Below, piece after piece: positions 34,001 through 45,422 of a stretch of DNA of 64,000 nucleotides. Made by a program: the position numbers and the translations under genes. How positions within the stretch are numbered: position 1 is the stretch's first letter; the number at the start of each line of letters is the position of its first letter. The stretch spans positions 5,642,001 through 5,706,000 of the forward strand of contig JAHQIY010000003.1 of the NCBI GenBank assembly GCA_019054805.1. Direction: 5' to 3'. Under the pieces are notes generated by a model. It saw only the letters and a program-made list of their open reading frames with translations. It did no database searches and was not told the origin of the DNA. The DNA comes from Brachionus manjavacas. Lineage: Eukaryota > Rotifera > Eurotatoria > Ploima > Brachionidae.

Positions 34001-37000
34001 CGGCTTCAAATTTCGACTAGCTATTCCACTCATTTTTTCCCAGTGTCTGTCTCTAATACCAGGGTTACACAATATAGCAATCACGGGTATATGTTTCTTA
34101 AATGAATAATTATTTTTAATAAATAAAGACATTATTTTCTTATATTTTTATTTTATTCCTTAATTATAAGTGTTGCGAAAGTTATTTTGATTTTTTCTGG
34201 CTTCTATTAAAGTGGTAATATTTTTAATAATTAGTTATGATTTATTTTAAAGAGTATTTATTTATATATATAAATTTATATATACTGCTTTTTTTCTAAA
34301 TAAATAAATTCTTTTTTACTATGAGTTTGTATTGTATGGCTATAAAAATAATGTTTAATTGTAAATTACTTTAAACTCATCTAGTTGATTAGTTATCACA
34401 TTGCATATTTTTATCATTTCCGGATCCCCTTTTTCCAATTTTTCCAATTCTTTTTCATCCTCGTCTTTTTCATCGACAGCATGCTCTGATGATCCATGCT
34501 CGCCAGATTCGGTCAAGTCCGCTTTTTCTAGAAAAAAAAATATTGTAGAATTAAATTGTTAATAACCATTTAAAAGAGGCTTAATAAATTATTCAAGTCT
34601 TCATAAAAAGACAAAACGATAATTTAAGCAGTTATCCTTGATGTATTACTGGGTTAAATTTTTTTCAAAATAAAATACTTAAACCAAATGAGAAGCTTGA
34701 TAAATTCTAGTTCTAATTTTTCTGTCCCAGATATTTTTTTTATTTTTTTTGCATTATTTAAAGTTCTTAATTTTCTTTTGAAATAATTTAATACATTAAA
34801 ATGTTAAAACATATACTTTTGGATTTTCTTTTCTCGCCAACTCGAGTTTGGAGCTCAATTTTTCTTTTTTTTACAGAATTACTAAATTGTTTATGTATCT
34901 TATAGATTTCTCGTGTAAATTCTTCACATTCGCCCTCCACTGCTTCCGAATTTAATTCCACAAACGAACCATCAGTCCATCTTAAAAGAATAAGTTCAAT
35001 AAGTTTAATTTAGAAAAAAAATAATATCTCATTATACTTTCTCTCATTTTGTTGCCATTTGAGAACAGTGTTAAAGAGTCTAGCATAAGGATCTAGAGCT
35101 GTCTTAAGGCTCTCAATAATTGGGAATTCTGATTTTTGCATTTTGAATTGAGTTTCTTCCTTAATAATACAAATTTTTTAGATTAATCACTCAATTTATC
35201 TAATTTTTTACATTTCTAATCCAATCGACCATTTTTTCAATATCAACAATTCTTTTTTGTACATTTTTGACATCGCTGGCATACTGTTTCATCATCTCTA
35301 GCTCACCATAGTCAGTAAATTCGTCAATTCGCTTATGTATTTTGTCCAGTTCAATCATTACTTTTTCACGTTGAGAGAACAGCATATTCTCATTAGCAGT
35401 TCTAACTTCAGCAGTAAGTTCTTCATTGAAATCGAATATTGGACCAATATCATGTGGCCAAAGCAGAACTCGAGTATTTAGCTCGATGTCCTCTGGTGGA
35501 AACAAATGCGTATCCAAAAGATAAGCCATGGACTTTTTAAGTTCTTTAATTCTTTCACCAAGTTCAACTATTCCTATTGTCTTGGCAATGTCAATAAATT
35601 TTGCCATCTCATTAAGTTCCTCGGTGGTTTCAGGTCTTTTGGTTGCTTTGGCTTTTATTTTCTCGAATTCGTCACATACTCTTTAATTATTCTTTAAAAA
35701 AAAATTCTTTTTTTTTCAAAAAATTTACCTATTGCATTCATTTCGGTGGTTATTTATTAGAATATCTAAGAGTTTATAAATGTGTTCGCGAGTAATTCGA
35801 ATCAGAGCACTTTTCAAATCGTCGCACATGAGATAAATCATGTCGAATTCAATGACACTTAATTCTACTTGAATATCGGCCACTATTGATTGCAGTTGAC
35901 CAATATACTTGGAAAAATTTTGTTAATTTTTTTTTTTTAAATAATTTTCTTTTTACTTTAACATATTCATCAAAGGTTTTATCTTCGGAAATAAATTTTT
36001 TAATTTCAGACTCAGCTGTTCCGTTTACTAAAAAACTGTATTTATCAACTAAAAAAAAATTTGAAATCATAAAAAATAAAAGATAAAATGATTATTTTAC
36101 TAAAATATTGAAGATGCTCTGTTGGTTTTTGCATATAAAAGTCCAAGCTAGTTTTAAGTCTAGTCGAAGCCTCTTTGATGTAATGGTCAGCAACAGACGT
36201 ATCTATAGTTTCATTTTCTCCATTAATAAATCCTCTAACAGTTTGTATCTTTTAGAAGAAAATTTTTTCGTAAGGTGAAAAGCTTTCAATTATCTTTTCT
36301 TACCCCAGGTAGTGATTGCGAAATTCGGTTTACTATAGACACTAAAACTTCGTATATGGTGTTTACTGATGGATAAAACTGCATTTTAAGGTCATCAAAT
36401 GTCAATTCCATTCGAACAATGGGCACATTGAGCCGATTTTCTTCTTTTAGCAAATCGCACCAACCAAATATGGTACGAACCAGTAAATCTTTCAACTAAA
36501 AAAAGATAATTTTAAATTCATTTTTATCATTTGCTATTCATACCTGATTTGATGCCAAGGTAGCTACAGAGTTATAAAATGAATTTATTTGCGAACTTGG
36601 CACCGGCTTGAATTTGGACTTATCAACGAACAAGTTAATGAAATTAGTGTACCAAATATTTTTTATGTATTCTTGGCTTTTACCAAGTTCAATAGTAATA
36701 TTATTTTTTAATTGGTGCTGGTCTAAAGGCCCAATTTGGCGCAGTTTCTTAAAATCAATCATCATCATTTCGCCAAGACATTTTGAGTTGTCAGTAGAGC
36801 GTTGGCACAGGTCAAGCAGGCTTAGATGAGATGGGTGCAGCAAGTGGAGTTTTTTGCTTATCAATTCTCTCGCTGTGTGAAAGCTATTTGCCCAACTACA
36901 AGAAAAATCTAATCCCCTTTTTAGAAAACATTTTATTAAAAAAATTGAAATTTTTTTTGAACTTATAAATTTCATAACCCACTAATCATAAAATTAATTT

Positions 37001-38532
37001 AAATAATCATCGATTGATTTTCATGAAAAATTGATTTCAAAATTACCGGAAAAATTTTTCTTGAAATTTTATGCCCAATATTGAGATTTTTTGAAATTTT
37101 ATTGAATCTATTTGTTAGAAATGCAGCCATAAATTTTCACATTATTGAACGCTTATTCAAAAAATCTAAATTTTTTATTTTTTTTAAGGTTTTTTACCAT
37201 CACCTAAAATACTGATCAGGATTTTTTCAAAACTAAGACTAAATATTTTTAATATTAATTAAAAAAAATATTATGTTCAAAACTTATATGCAGATATTTT
37301 TTAGCTTAATGTAAAATCAAAAGTGCACTTAGTAATTTAAAATTGATTTTTAACCATTGAAAAAATTTGTTCAGATATAAAAGATTAATAAATAAAATTT
37401 TCATTTTTTATCCGAAATTTTTATGATAAAAATTAAATTCATTTGACATGATAAAATTGTGTTCTGTAAATTTTTTCGATATGTATCCGGATTTATAGAA
37501 ATTTAAAAAAATCCGGATTCGCGTTTTAGGGACAACCAAAAATATAATAAAAATAATAATATATACAATTTTTGTTGGATCATAGAGTTTTTTATAAAAA
37601 TTAAAAATATATAGGCAAAAAAATTTTTTATCAAATTTCAGATTTCAAACTCGATTAAAAAAAATTTAAGTTCTCAATTATCATAATACTTAAAATTAAA
37701 TTTTTATTAAGTTTTCTTCGAAAAATTTCAATAGACACTAAATATTGATCATAAAATTAGTACAAAAATTTTTTGTTACTTTTAGGACCGATTAATCATG
37801 AAAATAAGTAGCAGATTTTTTAATTAATTTTTATGACGAAATTTACTAGCTCCATTATTTTTCCCAAGAAAATTACACTGGTTCCAGTGGCGGTGAGCCT
37901 AACACTTCGTTTTCTAAGCCTTTTACTCTCGGAACTATTAAAACGTTCTGTGCTACTGATTTATGCATTGCTTCGTAGTACATTTTTTTTGTTTCCTCAA
38001 AAAATTCGTTCTTTACACGATTCATATTTTTCTCGTCTCTATAACAGTCGCGGACCATGGCAAATATGTTATTTAAAGATTCGACTTGCATTGGAACAAT
38101 GGGAGTTTGATTTAACTGTTTTTTAAGGAACATATAATTAAGTTTTATTTGACGATCTTTGCTGATTGTCTTTTAATTAATAATAAAAAAATGAATAAAA
38201 AATAAATAAAAAAAATATTTTTTTTGATTGTTACTTGGTCCGGATAAGTGGGTTCCTGAGGAAGATCGAGTTTATTTGGCATGTTTTCAACTACTTGTAT
38301 CAATTTATTTGCTGCATGCTTGACACTTAAAAGAAGCCTGATAAAGTTAAAAAAAATAATTTTTTTTGATTGATTACATGTTCGCCTTGAGCTTGTCATC
38401 TTTTTGCTTTTTCAAGTCGAATGTCATTAAAAAGCTGCTCTGATATGGATCTCGGAAGTAAGCATTTGGTCGCTGTACTGGGGGAAGGCCCAGTTTTTTG
38501 CGCTTTAGTGAAACGTTTGATTCAGATTCCAT
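21992..38532 (-). CDS. DNAH12: Axonemal (inner-arm) dynein heavy chain, DNAH12-like, 22 exons
   Basis: ATP-driven motor that bends cilia. Exons, 5' to 3': 38378-38532, 38235-38337, 37877-38169, 36544-36916, 36304-36495, 36101-36248, 35957-36048, 35729-35907, 35212-35680, 35038-35159, 34817-34980, 34370-34527, 31382-34096, 31014-31328, 30171-30359, 29466-30113, 29135-29415, 28602-29067, 28056-28552, 27456-28008, 22073-25931, 21992-22023. They join in phase with no internal stop to 12003 bases, 4000 codons plus stop, the usual length of the DNAH3/7/12 group. The tail, six-AAA ring, stalk and C-terminal domain are all present. DNAH12 is preferred over DNAH7 or DNAH3 because of the SPVGLDYS-like join (here EPVGLDFS), the [13 protein letters not shown]2 loop and [14 protein letters not shown]; this is from memory, not an alignment. 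It looks intact. Confidence 0.88.
26400..27230 (+). pseudogene. LINE relic inside a dynein intron
   Basis: The 1.5-kb intron 25932-27455 contains a badly decayed LINE in antisense to the dynein. A CTAAAAATCCTGGAAAATAGCAA word near 26460 matches 39210-39230. The run from about 26760 to 27090 follows 39815-40095 segment by segment (palm to thumb), with many indels. No open frame remains. Confidence 0.7.
28056..34096 (-). CDS. DNAH12: Dynein linker and AAA1-AAA4 exons (13-19)
   Basis: Exon 13 (31382-34096) holds the linker, the AAA1 Walker [19 protein letters not shown] (near 32590-32630), the Walker [10 protein letters not shown] and the AAA2 loop GDPFGAKTK (near 31780). AAA2 has Ala where many relatives have Gly. 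Exon 14 starts [12 protein letters not shown]3 has [10 protein letters not shown] (near 29940) with [11 protein letters not shown]4 has [14 protein letters not shown] (near 28700), with Gln where Lys-Thr/Ser would usually follow, as is normal for this group. The AAA1 catalytic residues are intact, so the motor should be active. Confidence 0.88.
30360..31013. other. Long dynein intron, nothing recognised
   Basis: 654-base intron between exons 14 and 15, with consensus ends and A/T-rich content. No element or exon is seen in it. Confidence 0.5.
34370..38532 (-). CDS. DNAH12: Dynein tail and linker-start exons (1-12)
   Basis: Twelve small exons encode the N-terminal tail that binds partners and docking sites. 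The first reads [20 protein letters not shown], typical of the short-tailed inner-arm chains. The splice of exon 3 to exon 4 works only with the GTAATT donor at 37876-37875 and the acceptor before 36916, giving EPVGLDFS. Exon 12 carries an acidic insert ([15 protein letters not shown]) before [12 protein letters not shown] starts exon 13. The intron 36917-37876 is long (960 bases) and shows nothing but AT-rich sequence. Confidence 0.85.
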
Positions 38533-38929
38533 TCTTAGTCAAACATCAATTTCGAGTTTTTTTTTAAGTATTAAAATCTATAATGATAAGTAATTATGAT
38601 TATGCGATTTTGGTATTGCATAAAAGGTATATTGTTGATTGGAATAAGATTTTTGGAACGAAAAATATATAAATGGTTAATATTTCAATCAATTTCGCTT
38701 CTTTCTATAGAAACTATATGTAGAATTTTCACCATGACAACCTTCATAAATTGTAAATGCATTCACATCTCAGAGCAAAATATATTTAACTAAGCGATAA
38801 AAATTTCGAAATTTTTATAAAACAGATTTATTTATGTCACCTTGATTAGATTTTTTGATTCATTAAATCATTAAAAATTCCTACTAAAAGAATTTTGGAA
38901 CCATAAATGGCTCGAGTTCATAAATAAAA
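38533..38929. promoter_or_regulatory. Upstream region of the dynein gene
   Basis: The start codon at 38532 is preceded by about 400 bases of A/T-rich sequence before the LINE relic starts. The promoter presumably lies here, but I see no diagnostic motif. Confidence 0.25.
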
Positions 38930-40109
38930 CAGGAAAAAATCCACCGTCAACTAGATCTTTTTGAAGGAAAATAAATAAGTTTATATAAAAAAAACTTACA
39001 AGACAAATCCCTTCACTATTTAATGACGGAGAGGAAAATAATTCAGAAACAGAAAAAGGAAAAATTTTTGGCGATCTTTTGGCAACAACTAAAAGAACTT
39101 GCGGGTTCTGCTCTAGATCGTTTTCACAACCTAATGTTAAAAAATTTACCTACAGTGACTCTATTTGAATTAAGTGAGCTCTTTAACATGAGTTCGGAAC
39201 TAGGTTAAGTCTCAAAATCCTGGAAAATAGCAAATATAACCATGATACCTAAGAAATCTTCTCCCACCCAAAACCCTAATAACCATCGTCAAATTAGTAA
39301 GACAAGTTGCCTTGGCAAGTTACTTGAACGTTTTATTTACAATAGAATATGATTTTCTTGAGAAAAATAAATTACTTATTCAAAAGCAATCAGGATTTAG
39401 AAAACATAGACGCACTGCAGATAATCTTTATTTTCTTATTCAAAAAGTTGTAGAGTCTTTTAATAGAAAGAAAAAAGTCTGTTGTCTTTATTTTGACATT
39501 TCTAAAGCTATTGATAGAGTTTGGCACGATGGACTAATTTACCAGCTAATTAAAATTAATCTACCTCCTTATCTTATTTATTGGAAAAGATCGTATCTGT
39601 ATTTGAGTTCTTTTAGAGTAAATGTTAATGGTCATCTAAGTGATCAATATCCTTTTAAAGTAAGAGTCCATAAGGGTCAGTAATTAGTCCACTTTAGAAT
39701 TTTAATAGATGACATACCATTAAGAAACAAGACAAACTGCCAGTACTCTCTTCTTTTTGCAGATGATTTGGCTAATTTTTTTATTTCCAAAAAGATAGGA
39801 TATCATGGAACCGTTATTAATAAATACCTAAAAGAAGTTGAAAAATGGCTTATCAAATTTAAAATGAAAATTTCTATTGAGAAATCATGTTACATAATCT
39901 TTGAGAAAAAAAACTAAAATTAAAATCAATCTTAACCTTAAAATTTATGGTAACAATTTAAATAATGAGGAAAAAAATAAATTTTTAGGCATTACATTGG
40001 ACTCAAAACTTACATTTAGTCCAAATGGTGAATGAATTAAAAGAGCGCTGTAATCCAAGGCTTAATATAATAAAATATCTTTCAAATAGAAAAGGCACTA
40101 AATTTCTAC
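38930..40109 (+). pseudogene. LINE (jockey/CR1-like) reverse transcriptase relic
   Basis: The reading moves through several frames but keeps the block order: KSWKIANITMIPKK-like, QSGFRKHRRTADNLYF, CCLYFDISKAIDRVWHDGL, YSLLFADDLANFF (YADD box near 39755), VEKWLIKFKMKISIEKSC and RCNPRLNIIKYL. It is then cut at about 40110 by the MULE-like element. The 3' end of the same LINE seems to resume at about 42050-42150. Several stops and frameshifts make it inactive. Confidence 0.78.
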
Positions 40110-40216
40110 TTCACCAAAAAATTATTTAATACTTCACCAAAATAAATCACCAAAAAAATAATTAAAAATGAACTAAATAAATATATTTTTCACCAAATTT
40201 ATTAATTATTTTAAAC

Positions 40217-40318
40217 CAGAATTGTTTTTAAGTCACAGTTTTAAGTCTAAGTCAGAAAAATTTAAGTCATTGACTTGACTTGACTTGACTTAAGACTTGT
40301 GACTTAAAAACAAGTCTG
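40217..40318. mobile_element. 102-bp palindromic hAT-type MITE with 8-bp target duplication
   Basis: Starts CAGAATTGTTTTTAAGTCAC and ends, as its reverse complement, CAGACTTGTTTTTAAGTCAC. The two halves are near-complete inverted repeats of AAGTC/GACTT words. It is flanked on both sides by a perfect 8-base direct repeat TTTTAAAC (40209-40216 and 40319-40326), the size made by hAT transposases. Non-autonomous. Confidence 0.88.
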
Positions 40319-40399
40319 TTTTAAACCAAAAAAATATTTAATTCAACCAAAATAATAGTTTTTATCACCAATAATAACTCAAATCAAACCAAATATAAT

Positions 40400-41765
40400 T
40401 ACTGAACTTTCAAGGCTTGTTTTGCCTTTGCAGGTCTTCCAGGTTTTCTTTTTTCGCCGATAATGGTATTTCACATCCAGAAATATTTAGAATTTTTGTT
40501 AAACAATCAAGTGCTTGCAAATGTTATTCTTGATGTTCCATTTACATGAACATTTTCCGTTCTTGAATTAACAAAATGTTCATGTAGATAAAATAAAGGT
40601 TCATGTAATTGTAATCCTCTAATTAATCCCAATCACAATTAAGGTGAACTGTCATCTAGTTGTCAACATATGTTTGATCGATTTGTTGATAATTTTTATT
40701 GCCGACAAAATACAATTTTAGCCTATTGTTTAATTTTTATTAATGACGAGTTATTTTCTTTGTAACCAATGTGCAGCGGTTGTCCAATCTGCAAGTATTA
40801 TCTCGACTTGGGTCTTAAATGCTTTGGTATTTTTGTCAGCTGGATCTCAATTGGTTGGCTAAAAATAAATGATTCGTTCATCTACAACTGATATAAATCT
40901 TGGTGAAAAAAGTCGATCTTTGAAAGTAGATTGTTCCTTTATATAGTGATAAGTTGATTCTAAAGAATTGTTTGAACTTGGATAACCTAGAGCGTGGCAT
41001 TCGTACCGACCAGGTCGTTTTGTAAACCATTATTCTTTAAAATACTTAATGAAATTGTGAACGAGTGAGTCGTTTTTTAAAAGCCATTTATCACAAAATA
41101 ATCGAATCGCTGCTTTGTAAATATCTTCATTTATTTATAATTGTATTACCATGATATCTGATATAATTGCATTCCTGGTCTCACTTGGAATTGAAACTTA
41201 GTGCTTATTAATATTTCTAACCAGATGGGCCCAACACATAATTCTTTCACTAGGCTTACCAAAAGCTAGCTCATATCCATTTGTTATTGCGTCACTACCA
41301 TCAGCAATTAAAATAGTTGGCAAAAAAGCTGGTAAGTTTATTTAAGAAACAGCAATTTTTAAACTTGTGCAAATATTTTCGTAATGCGATGCTGTTCCTG
41401 ATTTTGTCAAAGCCAAACCGAAAGAGTGATAATTCTTGCATCTATCTGTCGTACCATTCATAATAACAGGGAAACCGTTATAAATCAATTTATAAGTTCC
41501 ATTTAAATTTACATGAGTGACATGAACTGTTGCAGATAAAAGTCGTCTGGATGTAATAAAAAAAACCTTCAATAGCGACTTGTCTTGTGAATCGTCATAT
41601 GAAATTTCGTAATTGCTTACAAACATCTTGTCTAGTTCATAACCAGTTGGGATTGATCTCCATCATCACTATTATCCTGGTAATAAGTACGTTTTCACTT
41701 GATGACGATACTTGTTATCGTGAAATACTGCTGTTGCCATTAAATCGATTGAGTTTCAATTGATT
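40400..41765 (-). pseudogene. MULE-type transposase relic
   Basis: The longest open piece (41342-41626) has STVHVTHVNLNGTYKLIYNG and PVIMNGTTDRCKNYHSFGLA. After one stop the frame goes on to LIADGSDAITNGYELAFGKP and CWAHLVRN, the D-G-x-x-A-I...C-x-H block of the Mutator-like DDE domain. Further on come FKDRLFSPRF and, near the C-terminus (about 40430), an AT-hook-like RKPGRPAKAKQALK. Several stops and frame changes are present, so it is inactive. Confidence 0.68.
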
Positions 41766-42036
41766 TTTTAAGGATTTGCGGTAAAATAACACAATGAAAA
41801 ATACTATTTATAAAATTTTTGGGGAATAAATAATTCAACTGGTGAAGTTTAAATTAAATTGGTTGAGAAACCTATTTTGAATTGCTGGTTTAATTCGAAC
41901 AGGTAATTGTGTTATTTTGGTCTCAATTAAGAATAAATTTGCGGCAAAATACACGAAATAGGTGTAAAAATTTGGTAATCGAGTTTCGCATTAGATTAAA
42001 TTTTTTTGGTGAATAAAAAAAAATATTATTGGTGAA

Positions 42037-42200
42037 CGATAATTGTATGCCGATAGAAAATGGGGTCAAAACCAAAAACATTTTTTAATTGAGTGAGAGA
42101 TATGTGAGGACTTGATTGAATCATTCTGTTCCATTGGTCGTTAGACCGGTGCGGACTTAGACTTGACTTGAGACTTTTGACTTTTAAACAACTCTGATTA
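42037..42200 (+). repeat. LINE 3' remnant followed by a hAT-type terminus
   Basis: 42085-42150 matches, as a reverse complement, the LINE 3' end at 18955-19035 (words TGAGTGAGAGA and TTCCATTGGT). It is directly followed by GGACTTAGACTTGACTTGAG and TTTTAAACAACTCTG at 42160-42192, the reverse of a CAGAGTTG hAT-type end. Confidence 0.55.
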
Positions 42201-42603
42201 TAAATAACTTAAATTAAAAGACTAAAATTATTTTAAATTTAATCAATTATTTTGAAAAAATAAAAATATTTATTTTTCTTATGAAGTTAATGGAATCCGC
42301 TTCTCCATTTACGGGACGGGACGGGCCGCCAAAGTGATTTGTTGAGAGTCGGCCGGGTCATTAGCGTCACAATCTTGAATTTATCATTTGATTTTATTCA
42401 CTGATATTTAAGTTGTAACTTACAATAACAGGTAATGATTGATTACAAAGGTTATCTAAAAAACGATACAGCTTAAGTGGTCGCGATCAAAAAACTGTAC
42501 AATCAACAGCGCAGTTCCAAACCAACATCGGCACCGCATAAATCCTCCCGAATTAAGCGAATTAAATATTTACAAAATATGTTGATTAAAGAGAAAAAAA
42601 TTA
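42201..42603. other. Interval with a GC-rich patch, no gene seen
   Basis: 42300-42370 is far richer in G and C than its surroundings (ACGGGACGGGACGGGCCGCC). The rest is ordinary AT-rich sequence. No reading frame is supported. Confidence 0.4.
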
Positions 42604-43400
42604 TTAAAAATGTAAGAAAAATGAAATAATTAATGAATTAGTTTTAATTTTTCTTTTTTCTTCATCAGCACAAAGCACTGATCTGGCATTGTACTGAATC
42701 TCCATACGGTTACTCTGATTATTGAGTATCCAATTTTTGATTATTTGATTGAATTTTTCAGTGTTCGACATTACTGCTTTGACTAGCTTTAGTTTTACAC
42801 CGGTTGATTTTTGGACCATTCTGAGTGTATCGACGATATCGTAGTTTTTTTTTCAAATAGCTTTTTGATCTCTATGAGCTTTAACAAAATTGGCTTCCAC
42901 GTTATGTAAAGCCAGAAAGTGTTTGTTTTGTTTCGTAAATTCTGTAATTCCAAATTCGAATGCCAATTCTGGCCATGATTTCAGTTCATCTACTTGACTC
43001 AGTAGATATGATTTTAAGTCTTGTTCGTCATTTTTTTGATGAATGCTGATGTCAATTTTCTAACTGGTTTTATTTTCGAGATGAAGTCCTCCACGTTGAA
43101 GTAGTCTCTGGACCATTCAGGAAAGTGTTTTTTGCTTTTGAACTTGATTGTGTATACCTACCATGAAACTCAGGTTGGTGTATTTGATTTAGATGAATTT
43201 GGTGTGATTGATCTTGTTGCGATATTTGGATTAGATTGTTTGTTTGGGAATGAACGTAAAGAAAATATGGATGTTTGTGTTGTTGACAGTAGTATTTAGA
43301 TTCGGGTAGTGGGAGTTTAACTTGTTGTGAATGTCCATAGACCATTTTGGCAGTGTCAGATAGCTGGACGAATGTGCTTTGACTCAGCAGTTTTGAAAAT
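42604..43400 (-). pseudogene. Unidentified decayed coding sequence
   Basis: The minus strand shows codon-like reading in three frames in turn: KMVYGHSQQVKLPLPESKYY (43345 down, then His/Gln-rich), DLKSYLLSQVDELKSWPELA with FGITEFTKQNKHFLAL (about 43015-42870), and VQKSTGVKLKLVKAVMSN to ARSVLCADEEKRKIK (42819-42640). These would be parts of one protein of 200 or more residues broken by frameshifts. I do not recognise it; it may be a transposon protein, given the setting. Confidence 0.35.
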
Positions 43401-43774
43401 TTATTATAATTTTTATAAAATTTTATTTTTCAAAAAATTTTTAACTTTAACACTTTTGAGTTGCTAAAGATTGTTTTGTGATAAACAGGTTTCTCCAACT
43501 TTTTAAGATTCAGTTTGACTGAATTCTTAAAATTCCAGCTGTGTTTTTCGCTTGGGTTCGCTAGCGACCTTTCCATTTGTAATTTAGCTTTTAAATCACG
43601 ATGATGACGCTTTAAATTAAGATCAAATTTACTAAGCCATAAGTAGAATTAGAATAGAGTTATTTTCTTGGTAATTTGTTCTTAATTTAAAGTTTGTAAA
43701 TATTGAACTGTCGCTAAATTTTTCTATTCTAAATAAATCATAAATTATTAATTCAAACAATTTGTCACTTATCC

Positions 43775-44020
43775 TTAAGAACAAGTGAAGCGAATCAATA
43801 ATAAATTTCTAAAACGGTATCTCCGGTAAACAGGCTCGATTTTGTTTCCTAAATTTAGAAATTTCAATTTTATGATATGGTTGCTTCGGAACACTTTCAT
43901 TTGATCTTTTTTATTAGAAATTTGAGTTGAAAATAACTGTTCATTATAACATTCACACCACAGACAAGGAAAATTTGAATTTGCACTGTAAAGACTCAAA
44001 ACAATGACATCATTTTCCAA
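43775..44020 (-). pseudogene. Short unidentified ORF with a CLWCEC motif
   Basis: 81 codons starting MENDVIVLSLYSANSNF, with PCLWCECYNEQ and a basic end (RRYRFRNLLLIRF). The Cys-x2-Cys-x-Cys pattern and codon use look like coding sequence, but there is no partner exon and the upstream context is AT-rich. It could be a fragment of a repeat-encoded protein. Confidence 0.3.
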
Positions 44021-45422
44021 TCAAAATAAAAATAATACATAATAAATAATATTTTTTCCTAAAATTGAGATTTTTTTTTTAATATCAAATAAATTATTAA
44101 AATTTTATTTTCACCAATAATAAAAAAGTAAAAAGAAAATAAAAATCCGCTCGACTTACATTGAGTTTACTCAAGATGTAGAATTTAAAACAATAGATGA
44201 CCCAAGGGGTTCTGCAGTATTTCATCATTATTTTTTTTTAACCGTAACGGCTATTCAAAGAAGAAATGTGATAAAAAATAACACTACCAAAGAAAATTAT
44301 TTATTATATGGAAAATATGGAATTTTATTTGTTAATTATTGAGTCAATCATACAAGTTTAAGTTCGATAAAATTTACATAATTTACAAGCATTTGTACCA
44401 GTTTTTCAACATTGAGGAATTGCATCTTCCAATTATTAAATTTTAATTCTACCACAACCATATTTGATAAAGTTGAGATCATAGCCAGTTGTCAGAGCTA
44501 TTTAAAACTGACAACTATTTTTTTGAAAAACGATTCATCATCTAATAAGATATAAACCATAGCTAACTTTATATTTTTACTCTGTGATTCATTGCCGTAA
44601 AATGCCAATGAGATAATACTTATTTTGCAACTTATTTTTTTATTTCAAATTTCAATTTTTAAAAATTGCAATTTCAATTTACTATTACAATTGACAGTAA
44701 TAAATCATTCTATTGCAATAAATTATTACCATTGATATGTTTTCAACATTTTTTAATCACAAGTTATTAATTCAGATTCACCTTTTCACACTTCGGTTAA
44801 TCAATGAAAAAATGTTGAAAACCTGTTAGGTGTGAAAAAAATGTTGGAATACCACGAGCCCACTCAAAATTTTTATTAATTTTCTCAGTCTCTGTTTAAG
44901 AGCGTTATGAAATTCAGTACAAATTGAACAAAAATTTAAAAATTGAATTTTCTCTTATGAAAAATTAAAATTAAAGATGGTAAAAAAATTAAAAAAAGAT
45001 TTTGATTTATTGCAACATGGTGTGTTGCAACTTTTTAAAACTTAAAAAATTAAATATATTTTCAAATAAATTTTTAATAATAATTTAATAAATGATTTTT
45101 TTCATGCATAAAAAAGACAAAAGTTCAAACATCATCAATATTTAATTTAAAACAAATAAGATGCTACACGTCATTTTGAGATTGTTATCTTTTGTTATAA
45201 TTTTTCAAAAAGGAAATATTTTTGTTTAATTTTCAAAAAATTTCACAAAGCCTTACTTAAAACAAAGTTTAATTCAAGATAAATTTAATTTTTATCTATT
45301 TAGATCAGTTATTGAAGAATTTGAAGCTTTAATATTTAAAAAATTTATTACAATGATATATTAAATAGAAATTTTATATTAAAAAGTTAAAATTTCCTTA
45401 AAAAATTAATTTTTGATCATTT
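44021..45422. other. AT-rich intergenic interval
   Basis: About 1.4 kb without a supported gene. It includes short repeated words (ATGTTGAAAACCTG, TTGCAACATGGTGTG) and A/T runs. It is the 3' flank of the glycoprotein locus on the minus strand. Confidence 0.5.

Larger units (their letters stand above)
40110..42036 (-). mobile_element. MULE-like DNA transposon inserted in a LINE
   Basis: Bounded by TTCACCAAAAAATT at 40110 and, inverted, by AATATTATTGGTGAA ending at 42036. Further CACCAA words lie just inside the left end. It contains a Mutator-like transposase relic on the minus strand and a nested palindromic MITE. LINE sequence lies on both sides. I could not see a clear target-site duplication, so the exact ends are tentative. 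Confidence 0.5.

Noticed and set aside
31352..37864. tRNA or other structural RNA genes in introns
   Set aside because: I looked for cloverleaf-like and conserved tRNA box sequences and saw none that I could support.
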